Positions 6,148 through 8,709 of a DNA stretch of 8,709 nucleotides are shown piece by piece. Within the stretch, counting starts at the first letter, position 1. Each line of letters starts with the position of its first letter. The notes under the pieces were generated by a model, which saw nothing but the letters and a program-made list of their open reading frames with translations, did no database searches and was not told the origin of the DNA. A program made the position numbers and the translations under genes. This DNA comes from Betaproteobacteria bacterium. Lineage in GTDB: Bacteria; Pseudomonadota; Gammaproteobacteria; Burkholderiales; Rhodocyclaceae. The DNA lies in NCBI GenBank assembly GCA_016880375.1, contig JAEHDO010000225.1, positions 1 through 8,709 of the forward strand. Reading direction: 5' to 3'.

Positions 6148-6566
6148 GCGACGATCTCTACCAGCAGGCCATCGTCGATCTCGCCAGGTCCGCCGACGGC
6201 GCCGGCCGCCTCGAGGCGCCGGACGGCACGGCGCAGGGCGACAGCCCGCTTTGCGGCGACCGTGTGCGCATGGACGTCAAGCTTGACGGCGGCCGCATCC
6301 TTGCGCTGGCGTACGACGTCAAGGGCTGTCTGCTTTGCCGCGCCGCCGCCGCGGCGATCGGCCGCCATGCCGCCGGCCTCGACGCGGCGCAGCTTGCCGC
6401 CGTGCGCAGCGAAGTGGCGGCGCTGCTCGCCGGCACGGAGGCCGAGCAGCCCTGGCCGGAGCTGGGGAATTTTCTGCCGGTGCGCGCGCACCGCAACCGC
6501 CACGGCTGCGTGTTGCTGCCCTTCGACACCCTGGTTGCCGCGCTGGACAGCGCGCAACGCGCTTAG
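6144..6566 (+). CDS. SufU-like Fe-S scaffold / sulfurtransferase (140 aa)
   Basis: A small IscU/SufU-fold protein. The signature is SPLCGDRVRM (C37, D39), KGCLLCRAAAAAIG (C62, extra C65) and RHGCVLLPFDTL (C122). The spacings C37-C62 (25) and C62-C122 (60) match SufU (25 and 62 in Bacillus subtilis) rather than IscU, whose second interval is about 43, so the SufU insertion is present. All four SufU zinc/sulfur ligands (three Cys and the Asp) are retained. SufU proteins accept sulfur from SufS. Paired with a group II desulfurase inside a molybdenum-cofactor operon, this one probably relays sulfur to the XdhC-bound cofactor or to the Fe-S clusters of the client enzyme. The start overlaps the desulfurase stop (ATGA). 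Cys65 in place of the usual non-cysteine residue is unusual. It appears to be the last gene of the operon. Confidence 0.88.
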   Translation: MSDDLYQQAIVDLARSADGAGRLEAPDGTAQGDSPLCGDRVRMDVKLDGGRILALAYDVKGCLLCRAAAAAIGRHAAGLDAAQLAAVRSEVAALLAGTEAEQPWPELGNFLPVRAHRNRHGCVLLPFDTLVAALDSAQRA

Positions 6567-6671
6567 CATACTGCCGTCATGGCCTTCCAGTAACAATCTC
6601 TTCCTCTGACGAAAGCCGCGCGTCTCCATGTTGCGGCCCTGTGGCAGGAAACTTTGCCGGAAAATGAGCCA

Positions 6672-7121
6672 ATGCTTAGACAACTGTTGATTCTCCTGCA
6701 CCTGGCCGGCGTGATCACCTGGGTCGGCGGCATGTTCTTTGCCTACTTCTGCCTCCGGCCGGCGGCTGTCGAGGTTCTCGAGCCCGCCAAGCGCCTGCCG
6801 CTCTGGTCGGCCACCTTCGCGCGCTTCCTGCCGTATGCGGCCGTCGCCGTCCTGGTCATCCTGGCCACGGGCCTCACCCTGCTCGTGCAGGTCGGGTTTG
6901 GCCAGGCCCCCGTCGGCTGGCACGCCATGCTGGCACTGGGCCTGCTCATGGCGGCGGTGTTCGCCTATGTCTATCTGGCGCTGTTCCCGAAGCTGCGGGA
7001 AAGGAGCGCCGCCGCCGACTGGCCGGCCGCCGCACGGGCCCTCGACGGCATCCGCCGCCTGGTCGCGCTCAATCTCGTTCTGGGCCTGTGCACGGTGGTC
7101 GCGGCCATCTCGGCACGCTGA
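6672..7121 (+). CDS. CopD-like integral membrane protein (149 aa)
   Basis: A 149-residue inner-membrane protein with four predicted helices (about 4-28, 53-75, 83-105 and 126-147). The opening MLRQLLILLHLAGVITWVGG with His10 and Trp17, and a second His (84) at the start of helix 3, resembles the short CopD-family proteins (PF05425-like) of proteobacteria; these are annotated as copper-resistance related but are poorly characterised, and some relatives bind haem. I chose ATG at 6672 because GGAA lies about 9 bases upstream and the hydrophobic helix begins immediately; a TTG at 6654 would add six polar residues. The 105-bp gap from the SufU-like gene shows no clear terminator or promoter. Its job probably differs from that of the molybdenum operon. 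Confidence 0.8.
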   Translation: MLRQLLILLHLAGVITWVGGMFFAYFCLRPAAVEVLEPAKRLPLWSATFARFLPYAAVAVLVILATGLTLLVQVGFGQAPVGWHAMLALGLLMAAVFAYVYLALFPKLRERSAAADWPAAARALDGIRRLVALNLVLGLCTVVAAISAR

Positions 7122-7144
7122 GCGGCGTCCCGGCCTGGATTGAA

Positions 7145-7768
7145 ATGACAGACAGTCGCACGCGCAACCTTGCCGCAGCGGCGGCTTTGCTGGTCGGCCT
7201 GCTCGTCCTTTCCGGCCTGAAGCCCTACGACCGCGCCACCTGGGCGCTGGAAGTGTTCCCGGTCGTGATCGCGCTGCCGGTCATGGCCTTCACGTACCGC
7301 CGCTTTCCCCTGACGACGCTGCTGTATGCCTGCATCTTCCTGCACGCGCTGGTGCTGATGCTCGGCGGCGCCTACACCTACGCGCGCGTGCCGCTCGGTT
7401 TCCAGATCCAGGATCTGCTGCAGCTCGACCGCAATCCCTACGACAAGATCGGCCATTTCTTCCAGGGCTTCGTGCCGGCGCTGGTGGCGCGGGAGATCCT
7501 CCTCCGCGGCGCCTGGGTGCAGGGGCGGCGCATGCTGGCCTTTATCGTGATCTGCATCGTGCTGGCGATCAGCGCCGCCTACGAGCTGATCGAGTGGGGC
7601 GTGGCGGTGGTGATGGGGCAGGGCGCCGACGAGTTCCTCGGCACGCAGGGCGATCCCTGGGACACGCAGTCGGACATGCTGCTGGCGCTGATCGGCGCCT
7701 CGACGGCGCTGTTGCTGCTGTCGCGCTGGCAAGAGCGGCAGATCGCCGGCATCCAGAGCCGGCGCTGA
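7145..7768 (+). CDS. DUF2238 / YjdF-like inner-membrane protein (207 aa)
   Basis: A 207-residue polytopic membrane protein, close to the length of Escherichia coli YjdF. About six helices are visible: 9-24, 34-50, 57-76, 104-120, 129-147 and 177-194. Family-like motifs are YDKIGHFFQGF (99-109), with His104 at a helix start, YELIEW (146-151) with two Glu in a helix, and GDPWDTQSDM (169-178). These conserved charged residues in or near the membrane suggest metal binding or catalysis, but the function of the family is unknown. ATG at 7145 follows the CopD-like stop by 23 bp with only a weak GGA before it; an open frame to 7088 would overlap the CopD-like gene and adds residues without membrane character. 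Its stop is 3 bp from the convergent NnrS stop. Confidence 0.85.
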   Translation: MTDSRTRNLAAAAALLVGLLVLSGLKPYDRATWALEVFPVVIALPVMAFTYRRFPLTTLLYACIFLHALVLMLGGAYTYARVPLGFQIQDLLQLDRNPYDKIGHFFQGFVPALVAREILLRGAWVQGRRMLAFIVICIVLAISAAYELIEWGVAVVMGQGADEFLGTQGDPWDTQSDMLLALIGASTALLLLSRWQERQIAGIQSRR

Positions 7769-7771
7769 GGC

Positions 7772-8709
7772 TCAGTCGACGCTGCCCGAACGCGGCAGGC
7801 TCGGGCGAATGAGCATCGCGCCGAACGCCACGAAGTACACCAGGAAAGTCAGTCCCCACAGCACGGCGGCCAAGGCGATTGCCCCGTCGCCGAGGCCATG
7901 CACCGTTGCCGCCAGGCGGATCAGCGCGGCGGCGAACATCATCCCGTAGGCAAGCTTCATTGCGCCCGGCACGACGAGCGGCCGGCCGGTGTGGCGCAGG
8001 CTGACGCGCGTCATCAGGCCGAGCATCATCAGGCCGAGGCTGCCGACGGTGAAGGCGTGCACCCAGGCGGCTTCCGGCACGAAGCCGGTGAGTTCCGCCG
8101 CGGCCTTGAGAACGAAGGCGACGATCAGCCAGGCGAAGCCGAGGTGCATGACGAACACCAGCGGCACGTCGGGCAGGCGCCAGCCCTTCCAGCGCGCCGC
8201 GCGCGCGGCGTGAACGACCGCGCAGGCCAGCGCCGCCAGGCCGATCCACAGCGGGCGGGCGCCGGACAGATCCAGCGCGGCGAGCAGCAGCACGACGCCG
8301 ACGGCCAGCATCTCCAGCTCGACGTTGAAGGGCGCCTGCTCGCCGCGGCCCTTCTCGCGCAGGGCGTTGCCGGTGAAGATCGGCGTCAGCACGCCGCCCT
8401 TCAGCACGTACAGCACGATGATCGCATAGAGCGTGCCGCGCAGGCCGAGGCCGGCGAGGTGGGTGTGGGCGGCGAGGATGCCGTAGTGGTAGACGCCATT
8501 CGCCGCCGCCAGCGCCAGCAGGATGGGCAGCAGCAGGAGATACAGCCGGTTGGAGGCGCGCGCGAGCTGCGGCGCGACCATCAGGAAGGCGGCGGGGAAG
8601 AGCAGCAGGTCGATGATCGCCGGCGCCGGCGGCGGCAGCCAGGGCGCCGCCCAGAAGGCTGCGCGGCCGGCCAGCCAGAGAACGACGAGCAGGGCGAGGC
8701 GCCCGCCGC
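7772..8709 (-). CDS. nnrS: NnrS family membrane protein, C-terminal part (runs off right edge)
   Basis: The minus-strand frame is open from the window edge to TGA at 7774..7772, giving 311 residues; roughly 80-90 N-terminal residues of the usual ~400 are outside. It is almost wholly hydrophobic with about nine or ten membrane helices. NnrS-type features include GRAAFW near the visible start, IIDLLLFPAAF, NGVYHYG, KGGVLTPIFTGNALR, FVMHLGFAWL, AWVHAFTVGSLGLMMLGLMTR and LRHTGRP. NnrS is a haem- and copper-containing membrane protein linked to nitric-oxide stress and denitrification in proteobacteria, which hints that the host meets nitric oxide or denitrifies. ATG at 8581 is internal, because the family similarity continues upstream of it. 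Convergent with the DUF2238 gene; no terminator is evident between them. Confidence 0.9.
   Translation of the reverse strand, partial: GGRLALLVVLWLAGRAAFWAAPWLPPPAPAIIDLLLFPAAFLMVAPQLARASNRLYLLLLPILLALAAANGVYHYGILAAHTHLAGLGLRGTLYAIIVLYVLKGGVLTPIFTGNALREKGRGEQAPFNVELEMLAVGVVLLLAALDLSGARPLWIGLAALACAVVHAARAARWKGWRLPDVPLVFVMHLGFAWLIVAFVLKAAAELTGFVPEAAWVHAFTVGSLGLMMLGLMTRVSLRHTGRPLVVPGAMKLAYGMMFAAALIRLAATVHGLGDGAIALAAVLWGLTFLVYFVAFGAMLIRPSLPRSGSVD

Noticed and set aside
7765..7775. CTGAG-G-CTCAG palindrome covering both convergent stop codons
   Set aside because: The loop would be too short and the stem only four pairs, with no T tract; the symmetry follows largely from two facing TGA codons.
7782..7806. 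Possible hairpin near the NnrS C-terminus as terminator for the rightward operon
   Set aside because: Lies in NnrS coding sequence, has short competing stems and no T run on the rightward strand.
1..8709. CRISPR arrays, tRNA or rRNA genes, insertion sequences
   Set aside because: No regularly spaced repeats, tRNA-like cloverleaf, rRNA segments or transposase-like frames were seen.

Overview
The window is very GC-rich apart from one AT-rich gap. Its gene content fits a betaproteobacterium, probably a denitrifying, aromatic- or steroid-degrading relative of the Rhodocyclales (Azoarcus/Thauera/Sterolibacterium type). This placement is inferred from codon bias, an NnrS gene, molybdenum-cofactor maturation genes and an operator-like motif; no rRNA or other marker confirms it.

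Layout. (1) Positions 1-1173, minus strand: four tightly packed, translationally coupled small genes. In transcription order these are a 128-aa protein, a 155-aa paralogue of it, a 62-aa zinc-ribbon protein, and a gene that runs off the left edge. I recognise no function for them. (2) Positions 1174-1299: an AT-rich divergent promoter region with two TGCA-N6-TGCA elements, exactly 30 bp apart and on the same helical face. (3) Positions 1300-6566, plus strand: a maturation operon for a xanthine-oxidase-family molybdenum hydroxylase. It encodes a MeaB-like GTPase fused in frame to XdhC, a molybdopterin-binding/MocA-like nucleotidyltransferase fusion, a SufS-type cysteine desulfurase and a SufU-like protein. 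The last three genes overlap by 4 bp (ATGA). (4) Positions 6672-7768, plus strand: two small integral membrane proteins (CopD-like and DUF2238/YjdF-like). (5) Positions 7772-8709, minus strand: the C-terminal part of NnrS, convergent with the preceding gene.

How they may work together. The plus-strand operon contains the steps expected to build and insert a sulfurated MCD-type cofactor: a cytidylyl-transferase-like enzyme, a desulfurase plus sulfur-carrier-like partner, and an XdhC chaperone tied to a GTPase. No hydroxylase structural subunit lies in the window; one is expected nearby, perhaps beyond the left edge. The TGCA-N6-TGCA elements resemble, from memory, operators of BzdR/BoxR-type benzoyl-CoA-responsive repressors. 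That makes an aromatic-CoA enzyme such as 4-hydroxybenzoyl-CoA reductase a reasonable but unproven client.

Most notable points: the GTPase-XdhC fusion, whose linker is encoded by a GC-rich inverted repeat; the divergent operon of unknown paralogues plus zinc ribbon; and the phased operator pair between the two operons.
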